The notes beneath the pieces were generated by a model, which did no database searches, was not told the origin of the DNA, and saw only the letters and a list, made by a program, of their open reading frames with translations. The translations under genes and the position numbers were made by a program. From the NCBI GenBank assembly GCA_964651535.1, contig CAZYYE010000003.1, forward strand, positions 62,001 through 126,000: DNA of 64,000 nt, in the 5' to 3' direction. Positions 25,428-34,025 of the stretch are shown here, in pieces. The DNA is from Terrimesophilobacter sp964651535 (GTDB taxonomy: Bacteria; Actinomycetota; Actinomycetes; Actinomycetales; Microbacteriaceae). Positions within the stretch are counted from its first letter, which is position 1. Each line of letters begins with the position of its first letter.

Positions 25428-26873
25428 GTGAGACGCGCAAAAATCGTCGCAACCCTCGGCCCGGCAACCTCGAGCTATGAGAACATCAGGGCCATCATCG
25501 AAGCGGGCGTCGACGTCGCGAGGATGAACCTGAGCCACGGCACGTACGACGTGCACGAGGAGGTGTTCGCGAACGTGCGCAAAGCCGCAGAGGCGACGGG
25601 CAGAGCGGTTGCGGTGCTCGTCGACCTCCAGGGCCCGAAAATCCGCCTTGGCAAGTTCGAAGCCGGCCCGTACGAGCTCGAAGTCGGCGACGTGTTCCGG
25701 ATTACGACGGAAGAAATTCTCGGGAACAAGGACATCTCGTCGACGACATACTCCGGCCTCCCCGGCGACGTGAAGGAGGGCGATCCGATCCTCATCGATG
25801 ACGGCAAGGTCACGCTCAGGGTCACGGGCTCCGAGGGCAACGTCGTCACGACGACGGTCGAAGTTCCCGGCGCGGTGTCCAATAACAAGGGCATCAACCT
25901 CCCGGGGGTCGCCGTGAACGTGCCTGCGCTGTCGGAAAAGGACGAAGAGGATCTTCGGTGGGGGTTGGGACTCGGTGCCGATCTCATCGCTCTGTCCTTC
26001 GTGCGCAGCGCCGACGACATCGTGCGCGTGCACGAGATCATGGCGGAGGAGGGGCGCAAGGTCCCGGTGATCGCGAAGATCGAAAAGCCCCAGGCCGTCG
26101 AGAATCTCGAAGCCATCATCGACGCGTTCGACGGCATCATGGTGGCCCGCGGCGATCTGGGCGTCGAACTGCCGCTCGAGGCCGTGCCGATCGTCCAGAA
26201 GCGCGCGGTCGAATTGTGCCGCCGCATGGCCAAGCCAGTGATCGTCGCGACGCAAATGCTCGAGTCCATGATTTCGAGCCCGCGCCCGACGCGCGCCGAG
26301 ACCTCGGATGTCGCCAACGCCGTGCTCGACGGAACGGACGCCGTCATGTTGAGCGGCGAGACGAGTGTGGGGGAGTTCCCGGTCATCACGGTTCAGACCA
26401 TGGCGCGCATCATCGAATCCACAGAAGAACACGGTCTGGAGCGGATTCCGCCGCTCGGCACGACGCCGCGAACTCAGGGCGGTGCGATCACGCTCGCCGC
26501 CGCCGAAGTCGCCGAATTCGTGGATGCGAAGTTCCTGTGCGTGTTCACGCAGTCGGGCGATTCGGCCAGGAGGATGTCCCGCATCCGGTCGCACATTCCG
26601 ATGCTCGCGTTCACGCCCATCGAGGGAATCCGCCGCAGGATGGCGTTGACGTGGGGCATCCGCGCATTCCTCGTCGACATGGTCACGCATACGGACGCGA
26701 TGTACCGGCAGGTCGATGACACGCTGCTCGAGCTCGGCATCGCCGAGATCGGAGACAAAGTGGTCGTCATCTCGGGGTCGCCCCCCGGAATCACCGGGTC
26801 GACGAACGACGTGCGGGTTCACCACGTGGGAGATGCACTCAATGCCGCTGCCCCGGCCTGGGCCACGCAATAG
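25428..26873 (+). CDS. pyk: Pyruvate kinase
   Basis: 481 residues; PEP + ADP to pyruvate + ATP. RRAKIVATLGPATSS, RMNLSHGTYDVHEE, VLVDLQGPKIRLG, the signature VIAKIEKPQAVENLEAI with the catalytic Lys, GIMVARGDLGVELPLE and the C-terminal regulatory domain (~345-481) are all present. GTG start, supported by GAAGGA 8 bp upstream. It stands alone: 54 bp after gltD and followed by the minus-strand tRNA. Confidence 0.98.
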   Translation: MRRAKIVATLGPATSSYENIRAIIEAGVDVARMNLSHGTYDVHEEVFANVRKAAEATGRAVAVLVDLQGPKIRLGKFEAGPYELEVGDVFRITTEEILGNKDISSTTYSGLPGDVKEGDPILIDDGKVTLRVTGSEGNVVTTTVEVPGAVSNNKGINLPGVAVNVPALSEKDEEDLRWGLGLGADLIALSFVRSADDIVRVHEIMAEEGRKVPVIAKIEKPQAVENLEAIIDAFDGIMVARGDLGVELPLEAVPIVQKRAVELCRRMAKPVIVATQMLESMISSPRPTRAETSDVANAVLDGTDAVMLSGETSVGEFPVITVQTMARIIESTEEHGLERIPPLGTTPRTQGGAITLAAAEVAEFVDAKFLCVFTQSGDSARRMSRIRSHIPMLAFTPIEGIRRRMALTWGIRAFLVDMVTHTDAMYRQVDDTLLELGIAEIGDKVVVISGSPPGITGSTNDVRVHHVGDALNAAAPAWATQ

Positions 26874-26881
26874 ATAGTCTG

Positions 26882-26964
26882 TGCCGGTGATGGGACTTGA
26901 ACCCACACGCCCTTTCGAGCAAAGCATTTTGAGTGCTCCGCGTCTGCCATTCCGCCACACCGGC
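26882..26964 (-). tRNA. tRNA-Leu(CAA)
   Basis: The minus strand folds as a class II tRNA: acceptor GCCGGTG/CACCGGC, D arm in GGCGGAATGGCAGACGC, anticodon stem GAGCA/TGCTT with loop CTCAAAA (anticodon CAA, reading UUG), a long variable arm TGCTCGAAAGGGCGT, and T arm GTGGG-TTCAAGT-CCCAT. Discriminator A; CCA is not encoded. The long variable arm and CAA anticodon identify leucine. Confidence 0.97.
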
Positions 26965-27019
26965 GCTCAGTACGACGTCAACAGTATCGCAACCCGGGGC
27001 CCATCCATCCGCTTTCCCG

Positions 27020-27025
27020 TAAGCT
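27020..27025 (+). promoter_or_regulatory. -10 box TAAGCT for the ANTAR response regulator (leaderless)
   Basis: TAAGCT ends 7 bp before the GTG at 27033, so the transcript should start at or one base before the start codon. No Shine-Dalgarno sequence is present. Confidence 0.55.
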
Positions 27026-27032
27026 TTGGAAT

Positions 27033-27671
27033 GTGCCAGCACAGGAATCAGATGCGCCCGTTGCCCGCCGCGTTGTCGTCGCGGAGGATGAATCCCTGAT
27101 CCGGCTCGACATCGTCGAGACTCTGCGCGACAACGGATTCGACGTTGTCGGCGAGGCAGGCGACGGCGAAGCCGCCGTGGCGTTGGCGACGGAACTTCGC
27201 CCTGATCTCGTCATCATGGATGTGAAGATGCCCAAGCTCGACGGAATCTCGGCGGCGGAACAACTCACGAAAAACCGCATTGCTCCCGTCGTGCTGCTCA
27301 CGGCGTTCAGCCAAAAGGACCTCGTCGAGCGTGCGACGGAAGCCGGCGCTCTCGCCTACGTCGTCAAACCGTTCACCCCGAGCGATCTGCTGCCGGCGAT
27401 CGAAATAGCGCTCGCCCGGTACGCGCAAATCGTCACGCTCGAGGAGGAAGTCTCGGATCTCGTCGAACGATTCGAAACCCGCAAGATCGTCGACCGTGCG
27501 AAAGGGCTCCTCAACGAGAAGATGGGTCTCTCGGAACCGGAGGCGTTCCGCTGGATCCAGAAGGCATCCATGGATCGTCGCCTCACGATGCACGACGTCG
27601 CCGTCGCGATCATCGACCAGCTCTCGCCGAAGAAGAGCCCGCCCGCAAAGAGCAAGCCGGCCGAGGACTAA
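27033..27671 (+). CDS. pdtaR: ANTAR-domain response regulator (PdtaR-like)
   Basis: 212 residues: receiver domain (~12-130) with acidic pair Glu19-Asp20 (VVVAEDE), phospho-acceptor Asp63 (LVIMDVKMP) and the Lys of YVVKPF, then an ANTAR RNA-binding domain (~140-195; IVDRAKGLLNEKMGLSEPEAFRWIQKASMDRR). It resembles mycobacterial PdtaR (Rv1626), whose family binds hairpins in nascent RNA to stop termination. The Lys-rich tail (PKKSPPAKSKPAED) is variable. No histidine kinase (pdtaS) lies nearby, so it is an orphan here. The GTG at 27033 is placed for a leaderless mRNA. Its TAA overlaps the TAG of the convergent thioesterase gene. Confidence 0.9.
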   Translation: MPAQESDAPVARRVVVAEDESLIRLDIVETLRDNGFDVVGEAGDGEAAVALATELRPDLVIMDVKMPKLDGISAAEQLTKNRIAPVVLLTAFSQKDLVERATEAGALAYVVKPFTPSDLLPAIEIALARYAQIVTLEEEVSDLVERFETRKIVDRAKGLLNEKMGLSEPEAFRWIQKASMDRRLTMHDVAVAIIDQLSPKKSPPAKSKPAED

Positions 27672-28072
27672 GCGTCCCGGAGCAGGTTCGTCATCCGGAC
27701 GGTGGAGAGTCGATTCCCGTCGTCGTCGGTCAGGACGATCTCATGCACGGTGAGCGTGCGCCCGAGGCTGATCGCCGTGCACGTGCCCGTCACCCACCCG
27801 GCTGATACCGACCGAGAATGGCTCGCGCTGATCTCGATTCCGACGGCGAAGCGGCCATCGCCGGCGTGCAGGTGTGCCGACATGGAGCCGAGCGACTCGG
27901 CGAGCACGAGGTGGGCGCCGCCGTGCAGGATCCCGTAAGGCTGCGTATTGCCTTCGACGGGCATCCGCGCGACAGAGCGCTCTGGGCTCAATTCAAGGAA
28001 CTCGATGCCCATCTTCTGACCGAGCGCCCCGGCGGCGGCGGCCGGGTCGACGTGCGTGGAGGGAATCATCAT
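27668..28072 (-). CDS. PaaI-family hotdog-fold thioesterase
   Basis: 134 residues. LHGGAHLVLAESLGSMSAH (conserved HGG and Glu) and VGIEISASHSRSV with a VTGTC strand are the PaaI/YdiI-type hotdog acyl-CoA thioesterase pattern. The substrate cannot be told; menaquinone (DHNA-CoA) or phenylacetyl-type thioesterases are both possible. I use the ATG at 28072 (tandem ATG at 28069) with AAGGA about 10 bp upstream; a longer in-frame start at 28171 would run into polA and lacks family similarity. Divergent from polA, convergent with the ANTAR gene. Confidence 0.85.
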   Translation of the reverse strand: MMIPSTHVDPAAAAGALGQKMGIEFLELSPERSVARMPVEGNTQPYGILHGGAHLVLAESLGSMSAHLHAGDGRFAVGIEISASHSRSVSAGWVTGTCTAISLGRTLTVHEIVLTDDDGNRLSTVRMTNLLRDA

Positions 28073-28123
28073 GTGCGAAAAATCCTTGGTTATTCTGGCT
28101 GCCGCCGTGACAGGGGCGGAGGC

Positions 28124-28129
28124 TAGGCT
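28124..28129 (+). promoter_or_regulatory. -10 box TAGGCT for polA (leaderless)
   Basis: TAGGCT ends 7 bp before the GTG of polA at 28137. The 64-bp space between the thioesterase and polA start codons must hold both divergent promoters. Confidence 0.6.
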
Positions 28130-28136
28130 GACTCTC

Positions 28137-30800
28137 GTGTCGGACAACGAAAAGCCTACCCTCATGGTCATTGACGGCCATTCCCTCGCGTTCCGGGCGT
28201 TCTACGCGCTCCCCGTCGACAGTTTCGTGAACCGGGAGGGCCAGCACACGAACGCGATCCACGGTTTCATCGCGATGCTCATCAACCTGCTGCAGAATGA
28301 GAAGCCGACCCACCTTGCCGTCGCGTTCGACATTTCGCGCTACTCGTTTCGCACGCGCGAATATCCGGAGTACAAGGGCACCCGCGCTGAGACGCCACCC
28401 GAGTTCATCGGCCAGATCCCGCTGCTCGAAGAGGCGTTGAAGGCCATGGGGATAAAAACAATCAGCAAGGAGGATTTCGAGGCCGACGACATTCTCGCGA
28501 CCCTCTCCCGGCAGGGCGCCGAACAGGGTTTCGCCGTGCTGGTCGTCTCCGGGGATCGCGACAGCATTCAGCTCGTGAACGACGACGTGACTCTCCTGTA
28601 TCCGAACGCCCGAGGGGTGTCGGAGCTCAAGCGGTACGACCCGACCGCGGTTCAGGAGCGTTACGGCATCCGGCCGGAACAGTACCCGGATGTCGCCGCG
28701 CTCGTGGGCGAAACGAGCGACAACCTCATCGGCATCGACAAGGTGGGAGAGAAGACCGCGGTCAAGTGGGTGCTCGAATATGGCGGACTGGATCAGATCC
28801 TGGAACACGCCGAGGAGATCAAGGGCGTCGTCGGCGAGAATTTGCGCGCGCAGAAGGACAGGGCGACGCGCAATCGCAAGCTCAATCGGCTCGTGACGGA
28901 TGTCGACCTGCCCGTCGGCCCGAAAAATCTCGAACGCCAGCCCATCGACACGGCGGCCGTGCGCGAGGTATTCGACAAACTGCAGTTCCGCACTCTGCTC
29001 GACAGGGTGCTCAAGATCGCTGCGGCCGAAGGCGGTTCGGCGCCGGAGCCGACAGCCCCTTCCGCCGCGGAACCTGCCGTGAAAAAGCTCGTCGACGAAG
29101 AACTCGCGAAATGGCTCTCCGCTGCAGTGGGGGATGGCTCGCACCCGCTCGGGCTCATCGTGGAGACGTCGGGAGAAAAGCTCACGGGGCTGGGAATCGC
29201 GAAGGACGACGACACGGCGTACGTGCCGTGGGGTGCCCACCGCCCCGACTATGCCGCCGTCGAGGCGTGGCTGGAGAGCGACGCGCCCAAGCATTTGTTC
29301 CACTCCAAACCTGCGGCGAAGGCCCTCGCGAGGGAGGGCATCCGGTTGGGCGGCATCGCGTTCGATACCACGATCGCGGCCTGGCTGTTGAAGCCGGGAG
29401 GCAAGGACGAATCGATCGCGGGCCAGGTGTACACGCATCTGGGCGAAACCGTCGTCGAGATCGACGCGAACCAGCTCGTGCCCGATTCGGAAGGGTTGAG
29501 CCCGGCGACCGAGGCGTGGTACGTCCTCAGGGTCGCCCGCGAACTTCAGGGCAGGTTGAGTCCGGGTTCCCTTTCAGTCCTGCGGGACATCGAACTGCCC
29601 CTCGTGCCAGTGCTCGCCCGTATGGAGATGGACGGCGTGACCGTGAACGCGGGCGCTCTTGCCAAGCTCAATGCACGACTCGCGCAGCGCGCGGCGGACA
29701 TCGCGGAGCGTGCGTTCGCGATCATCGGCCGCGAAGTGAACCTTGGCTCACCGAAGCAATTGCAGCAATTGCTGTTCGAGGAGCTCGGGATGCCGAAATC
29801 CAGAGCGACGAAGACGGGGTACTCCACGGATGCTGCCGCGCTCGCGGACCTGCAGGATCGCCTCCCCGAACCGCACCCGTTCCTTGATCTGCTTCTGCAG
29901 CACCGGGACGCGACGAAGCTGCGGCAAATGATCGAAACGCTCGAGCGGTCGATCGGACCGGACGGCCGCATCCACACGACGTACGACCAGACGGGTACGA
30001 GCACCGGCCGAATCTCTTCCAACGAGCCGAATCTTCAGAACATCCCCGTGAAGGCGGATGAGGGCAAGGAGATTCGCGCGGCGTTCGAGGCGGGCAAAGG
30101 CTTCGAAACCCTGCTCACGGCCGATTACTCCCAGATCGAGATGCGCATCATGGCGCACTTGTCCGAGGACGAAGGACTCATCGAGGCGTTCAATGCCGGG
30201 GAGGACCTGCACCGGTTCGTCGGTGCGCGAATCTTCGGCGTCGAACCAACCGAGGTGACCCCCGTCATGCGCACCAAGGTCAAGGCGATGTCGTACGGCC
30301 TCGCCTACGGACTGAGCGCGTTCGGGCTTTCGAAGCAATTGCGCATCGATGTCGCCGAGGCGAAACAGCTCATGGTCGACTATTTCGCGCGGTTCGGGGC
30401 GGTTCGCGCATATTTGCGGAACGTCGTCGACCAGGCGAAGAGCGACGGATACACGGAGACCATTTTCGGCCGCCGTCGGCCCTTCGGCGATCTGAACTCG
30501 AACAATCGGGTGCTTCGGGAAAACGCAGAGCGCCAGGCCCTCAATGCGCCGATCCAGGGGTCGGCCGCCGACATCATGAAGATTGCGATGTTGGGCATCG
30601 ATTCTGACTTTCGCGAACAAAAACTATCCTCGCGCATGCTCCTCCAGGTGCACGACGAGTTGGTGTTCGAGGTTGCCCAGGGAGAGCTCGACGCGGTGAC
30701 CGGGATTGTTCAGGATCGTATGGGCCACGCGGCAGAGCTCAAAGTCCCGCTCGACGTGCAAATCGGAACGGGCCCGAACTGGGATGCCGCTGCGCATTAG
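28137..30800 (+). CDS. polA: DNA polymerase I
   Basis: 887 residues. 5' nuclease domain ~1-300 (LMVIDGHSLAFRAFYALP, DDILATL, VSGDRDSIQL, GDTSDN-type GETSDNLIG); a 3'-5' exonuclease fold ~330-500 lacking the proofreading acidic residues (LGLIVETSGEK where E. coli has DTET); polymerase ~510-887 with motif A DYSQIEMRIMAH, motif B KVKAMSYGLAYG and motif C QVHDELVFEV. Tyr in KAMSYG replaces the Phe of E. coli, as in M. tuberculosis Pol I. I chose GTG 28137 over the upstream frame opening at 28056: it fits a leaderless -10 and starts SDNEKPTLMVIDG; the extra residues would overlap the thioesterase start. Confidence 0.95.
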   Translation: MSDNEKPTLMVIDGHSLAFRAFYALPVDSFVNREGQHTNAIHGFIAMLINLLQNEKPTHLAVAFDISRYSFRTREYPEYKGTRAETPPEFIGQIPLLEEALKAMGIKTISKEDFEADDILATLSRQGAEQGFAVLVVSGDRDSIQLVNDDVTLLYPNARGVSELKRYDPTAVQERYGIRPEQYPDVAALVGETSDNLIGIDKVGEKTAVKWVLEYGGLDQILEHAEEIKGVVGENLRAQKDRATRNRKLNRLVTDVDLPVGPKNLERQPIDTAAVREVFDKLQFRTLLDRVLKIAAAEGGSAPEPTAPSAAEPAVKKLVDEELAKWLSAAVGDGSHPLGLIVETSGEKLTGLGIAKDDDTAYVPWGAHRPDYAAVEAWLESDAPKHLFHSKPAAKALAREGIRLGGIAFDTTIAAWLLKPGGKDESIAGQVYTHLGETVVEIDANQLVPDSEGLSPATEAWYVLRVARELQGRLSPGSLSVLRDIELPLVPVLARMEMDGVTVNAGALAKLNARLAQRAADIAERAFAIIGREVNLGSPKQLQQLLFEELGMPKSRATKTGYSTDAAALADLQDRLPEPHPFLDLLLQHRDATKLRQMIETLERSIGPDGRIHTTYDQTGTSTGRISSNEPNLQNIPVKADEGKEIRAAFEAGKGFETLLTADYSQIEMRIMAHLSEDEGLIEAFNAGEDLHRFVGARIFGVEPTEVTPVMRTKVKAMSYGLAYGLSAFGLSKQLRIDVAEAKQLMVDYFARFGAVRAYLRNVVDQAKSDGYTETIFGRRRPFGDLNSNNRVLRENAERQALNAPIQGSAADIMKIAMLGIDSDFREQKLSSRMLLQVHDELVFEVAQGELDAVTGIVQDRMGHAAELKVPLDVQIGTGPNWDAAAH

Positions 30801-30835
30801 AAACCTTCCGCTTTCGCCCAATCAATGTCCGCGCA

Positions 30836-30841
30836 TAAGCT
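30836..30841 (+). promoter_or_regulatory. -10 box TAAGCT for the DUF885 peptidase gene (leaderless)
   Basis: TAAGCT ends 6 bp before the ATG at 30848, so the first transcribed base should be the A of the start codon. Confidence 0.55.
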
Positions 30842-30847
30842 CGATAC

Positions 30848-32554
30848 ATGACTCCTGAAAACCCTGCTGACTCACGTGCTCACGAAGCCGCTCGGACCCC
30901 CACCGCGATTGACGCGATTGCGGAGGAGTGGGTAGCCACTCTTGCCGATCTTGTGCCGGACATCGCCATCTGGATCGGCATCCCCGGGCGCTATGAGGAG
31001 TATGGCGACCAATCCCCGGGGGGGATCCAACGGCTCGTCGATGAGGGCAAGAAGGTTCTCGACAGGCTTTCCACCGTCGAACCCGCCGACGATGTCGACT
31101 GGGTGACGAAAACGGACATGACGAATGAGCTCCAGCTCGATCTGGAAGCCCACGACGCGGGCTTGTGGAAACGGGATCTGAATGTGATCGCGTCTCCCGC
31201 GCAGCAGCTTCGCGACGTTCTGGACCTCATGGCCCACGACACGGTCGAGGACTGGATCACGATCGCGGGGAAGCTTTCCAATCTTCCCGGTGCGATGGAC
31301 GGATACATCCAGACGCTTCGATTGGGGATCGCCGACGGTACCGTTCCCGCGCGCCGCCAGGTCACCGAGGTGCTGGAGCAGGCGAGGAAGTACGCGTCGA
31401 AGGACGGATTCTTCTTCGCGTTCACGAGCGGCGCCGCTACCGCAGACGGCACGCCGCTGCCGGAGTCCCTTCAGGCGGATTTGCGCAAAGGCGCCGAAGC
31501 TTCCGCTTCCGCCTACGAAAAGCTCGCCGACTTCTTCACGAACGAGCTCGGTCCGGCCGCAAGCGAGACCGATGCGATCGGACGCGAACTGTATGCGCTG
31601 CAGTCCCGCAGATTCCTCGGTGCCAAGATCGACCTCGACGAGACCTACGAGTGGGGAATCGAGGAGCTCGCGCGCATGGTCGACGAGCAGACGCGGATCG
31701 CCGGCGAGATCAAGCCGGGCGCGAGCGTCGAAGAGGCCATCGCTGTTCTCGATGCCGACACGAGCCGCAAACTTCACGGCACCGATGCGCTGCAGAAGTG
31801 GATGCAGAACTTGAGCGACACGGCAATCGCCGAACTCTCGAAGTCGCACTTCGACATCCCGGGTCCCGTGAAGAAACTCGAGTGCATGATCGCACCGACG
31901 CAGGAGGGCGGAATCTATTACACGAGCCCGAGCGATGACTTTTCGCGGGCGGGCCGCATGTGGTGGTCGGTGCCGGAGGGCATCACGGAGTTCGACACGT
32001 GGCGCGAAACGACGACCGTGTATCACGAGGGAGTTCCCGGACACCACTTGCAATTGGGTCAGGCCGTGTACAACCGCGCGATGCTCAACACGTGGCGCCG
32101 CCAGCTTGCGGGCACGAGCGGGCACGCGGAAGGCTGGGCGCTCTACGCAGAGAGGCTCATGGAGGAGCTCGGTTACCTGGATGATCCGGGCGACCGCCTC
32201 GGCATGCTCGACGGTCAGCGGATGCGCGCGGCGCGCGTCGTGCTCGACATCGGCGTCCACCTCGGAAAGAAGCGCCTCGACGGAAGCGGCGTGTGGGATT
32301 ACGACTACGCGTTCAACTTCATGAAGAGCAACGTGAACATGAATGAGCCGTTCGTGAGGTTCGAGGTTAACCGCTACTTCGGCTGGCCGGGGCAGGCGCC
32401 GTCGTACAAGGTGGGCCAGCGCATTTGGGAGCAATTGCGCGACGAGGTGAAGGCGCGCGATGGCGCTTCGTTCAACATCAAGGAATTCCACCGCAGGGCC
32501 CTCGATATGGGCGGTGTCGGTCTGGATACCTTGAAGGCCGCGCTCCTCAAGTAA
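30848..32554 (+). CDS. DUF885-family putative zinc metallopeptidase
   Basis: 568 residues with no signal peptide. TTVYHEGVPGHHLQLGQ (around residue 395) carries the HExxH-like zinc site of DUF885 proteins (HEGxPGHH), followed downstream by SGHAEGWALYAERLMEELG, whose Glu can supply the third ligand. GGIYYTSPSDDFSRAGRMWW is also typical. Substrate and role are unknown; the family is related to M3/M32-like peptidases. The ATG follows a leaderless-type promoter in the polA-DUF885 spacer. DUF4166 follows one base after the stop. Confidence 0.88.
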   Translation: MTPENPADSRAHEAARTPTAIDAIAEEWVATLADLVPDIAIWIGIPGRYEEYGDQSPGGIQRLVDEGKKVLDRLSTVEPADDVDWVTKTDMTNELQLDLEAHDAGLWKRDLNVIASPAQQLRDVLDLMAHDTVEDWITIAGKLSNLPGAMDGYIQTLRLGIADGTVPARRQVTEVLEQARKYASKDGFFFAFTSGAATADGTPLPESLQADLRKGAEASASAYEKLADFFTNELGPAASETDAIGRELYALQSRRFLGAKIDLDETYEWGIEELARMVDEQTRIAGEIKPGASVEEAIAVLDADTSRKLHGTDALQKWMQNLSDTAIAELSKSHFDIPGPVKKLECMIAPTQEGGIYYTSPSDDFSRAGRMWWSVPEGITEFDTWRETTTVYHEGVPGHHLQLGQAVYNRAMLNTWRRQLAGTSGHAEGWALYAERLMEELGYLDDPGDRLGMLDGQRMRAARVVLDIGVHLGKKRLDGSGVWDYDYAFNFMKSNVNMNEPFVRFEVNRYFGWPGQAPSYKVGQRIWEQLRDEVKARDGASFNIKEFHRRALDMGGVGLDTLKAALLK

Positions 32555-32555
32555 A

Positions 32556-33089
32556 TTGAACGCAGCAGTGTCGCCGGCGCAGTCGCCCTTTGAAGCTGTG
32601 CTCGGCGACCGCTTCGGGCAACTGCATCCGACGCTTCAGGAGTACTTTTCCGCGATCCCTGCCGGAGGAGCTGGAATCGGCGAGGGAGTGTTCGACACGG
32701 TCGGTACTCCCCGTCGATGGCTTCACCCAATTTTGCGGCTCTTCGTCCCGAAAGATGTGCTCTTCGGTGTGTGGGAGCGAGATGTTCCGTTCACGGTAAT
32801 CAACACCCCTGTGCGCGAAGGCGGACGATCAGCCGTCGCCGGCGAGAGGGTATTCGCGTTGACGCAGGGTGATCGAGTCATGCGCGACCTCATGGTGGCG
32901 ACGCCGGAAGGTATCGTCGACATTATGGGGAAGCAACGGCGGTTTCGAGCGCTGTTCGCAGCGCACGTGATCGATGGCGACCGCCAGCATGTGAGCGTTT
33001 CGGTTCGCGTGCCGATTCTCGGTACGGTCTACGAGTACGCGGGGTCGTTCCGCTACGACCGGAAAGCCGTTGCGCCGTGCGGATCGTGA
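32556..33089 (+). CDS. DUF4166 domain protein
   Basis: 177 residues. FEAVLGDRFGQLHPTLQEYF, GEGVFDTVGTPRRWLHPILRL and VPFTVINTPV form the DUF4166 pattern; the fold and function are not established. The start is uncertain: TTG 32556 (used) or GTG 32568, four codons in; neither has a clear ribosome site and both lie close enough to the DUF885 stop for re-initiation. It overlaps the next gene, a TIGR01777-type epimerase, by 13 bp, suggesting the two act together. Confidence 0.75.
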   Translation: MNAAVSPAQSPFEAVLGDRFGQLHPTLQEYFSAIPAGGAGIGEGVFDTVGTPRRWLHPILRLFVPKDVLFGVWERDVPFTVINTPVREGGRSAVAGERVFALTQGDRVMRDLMVATPEGIVDIMGKQRRFRALFAAHVIDGDRQHVSVSVRVPILGTVYEYAGSFRYDRKAVAPCGS

Positions 33090-34024
33090 TTGCCGGGGCG
33101 TCTGGCTTCATGGGAAGTTCACTGACAAAGGCGCTTCGAGCACGGGGACACACGGTAGATCACCTCGGCCGCAACACCACGGTGCGATGGGGTCAGCCCG
33201 CTGCAATCACGGATCTGCTGGACGGGGCAGACTTGCTTCTGAACCTCGCGGGCAAGAGTGTGAACTGTCGTTACAACTCCGCAAACAGGGCGGCGATTCT
33301 GACCTCCAGGGTGGATACGACGCGCGAACTCGCGACGGCGATACGCGCGTGCGAGCATCCGCCTGCGCTGTGGATCAACTCATCCACTGCGACAATTTAC
33401 CGGCACGCCGACGATCGCCCCATGACCGAGTCGGAAGGCGAACTTGGCGAAGGATTCTCGGTTGACGTAGCGAAGGCGTGGGAATCGGCGTTCTTCGACG
33501 GCGACCTGCCCGCAACGAGGCGGGTCGCCTTGCGCACGGCAATTGTGCTTGGGGAGGGCGGTGCACTCGTGCCCATGCTCCGCCTGGCCAGGTTGGGGCT
33601 CGGAGGGCCACAGCTCGACGGGCATTGGTTCGGATCGGCACGCCGTCGCGCTGCAGGCGTCCACCACGAGTTTCGAGTCAGAGGCGGAAGGCAGAAGTTT
33701 TCCTGGGTGCACATCGCCGACGTTCTCGGCGCCGTGCTGTTTCTTTGCGAGCGGCCGGACTTCGAGGGCGTGTTCAATCTCTCGTCGCCGAACCCCGCTG
33801 ACAATCGCACGCTCATGCGCACGATCCGACGGGTACTTCGAATCCCGCTCGGACTGCCCGCGTTTCGCTGGATGACGGAACTCGGGGCAATCGCGATCCG
33901 CACGGAAACGGAGCTCATTCTCAAGAGCCGCTGGGTTGTGCCCGCGCGATTGACACAGGCCGGGTATATGTTCAGATTCCCGGAGTTGGAACCCGCTTTG
34001 CGGGACATCGTGAATGAGGAGTGA
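33077..34024 (+). CDS. TIGR01777-family NAD(P)-dependent epimerase/dehydratase-like protein
   Basis: 315 residues of the extended SDR fold: GASGFMGSSL (9-18 region of the nucleotide site), LLNLAGKSVNCRY, INSSTATIYRH, then FSWVHIADVLGAVLFL and VFNLSSPNP, which are TIGR01777/SDR39U1 hallmarks; the C-terminal DUF1731 part is also present. The usual YYG of the active site is replaced by IYR, so catalytic activity is uncertain. Substrate unknown. GTG start, 13-bp overlap with the DUF4166 gene, GGAAAG 10 bp upstream. Confidence 0.85.
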   Translation: MRIVIAGASGFMGSSLTKALRARGHTVDHLGRNTTVRWGQPAAITDLLDGADLLLNLAGKSVNCRYNSANRAAILTSRVDTTRELATAIRACEHPPALWINSSTATIYRHADDRPMTESEGELGEGFSVDVAKAWESAFFDGDLPATRRVALRTAIVLGEGGALVPMLRLARLGLGGPQLDGHWFGSARRRAAGVHHEFRVRGGRQKFSWVHIADVLGAVLFLCERPDFEGVFNLSSPNPADNRTLMRTIRRVLRIPLGLPAFRWMTELGAIAIRTETELILKSRWVVPARLTQAGYMFRFPELEPALRDIVNEE

Positions 34025-34025
34025 C

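Noticed and set aside
26881..27099. Small plus-strand open frame over the tRNA-Leu gene
   Set aside because: It is the complement of a clear tRNA and runs into the ANTAR gene.
28056..28136. Longer N-terminus for polA
   Set aside because: It overlaps the divergent thioesterase start codon and lies upstream of the predicted transcription start; homologous N-termini begin at about 28,137.
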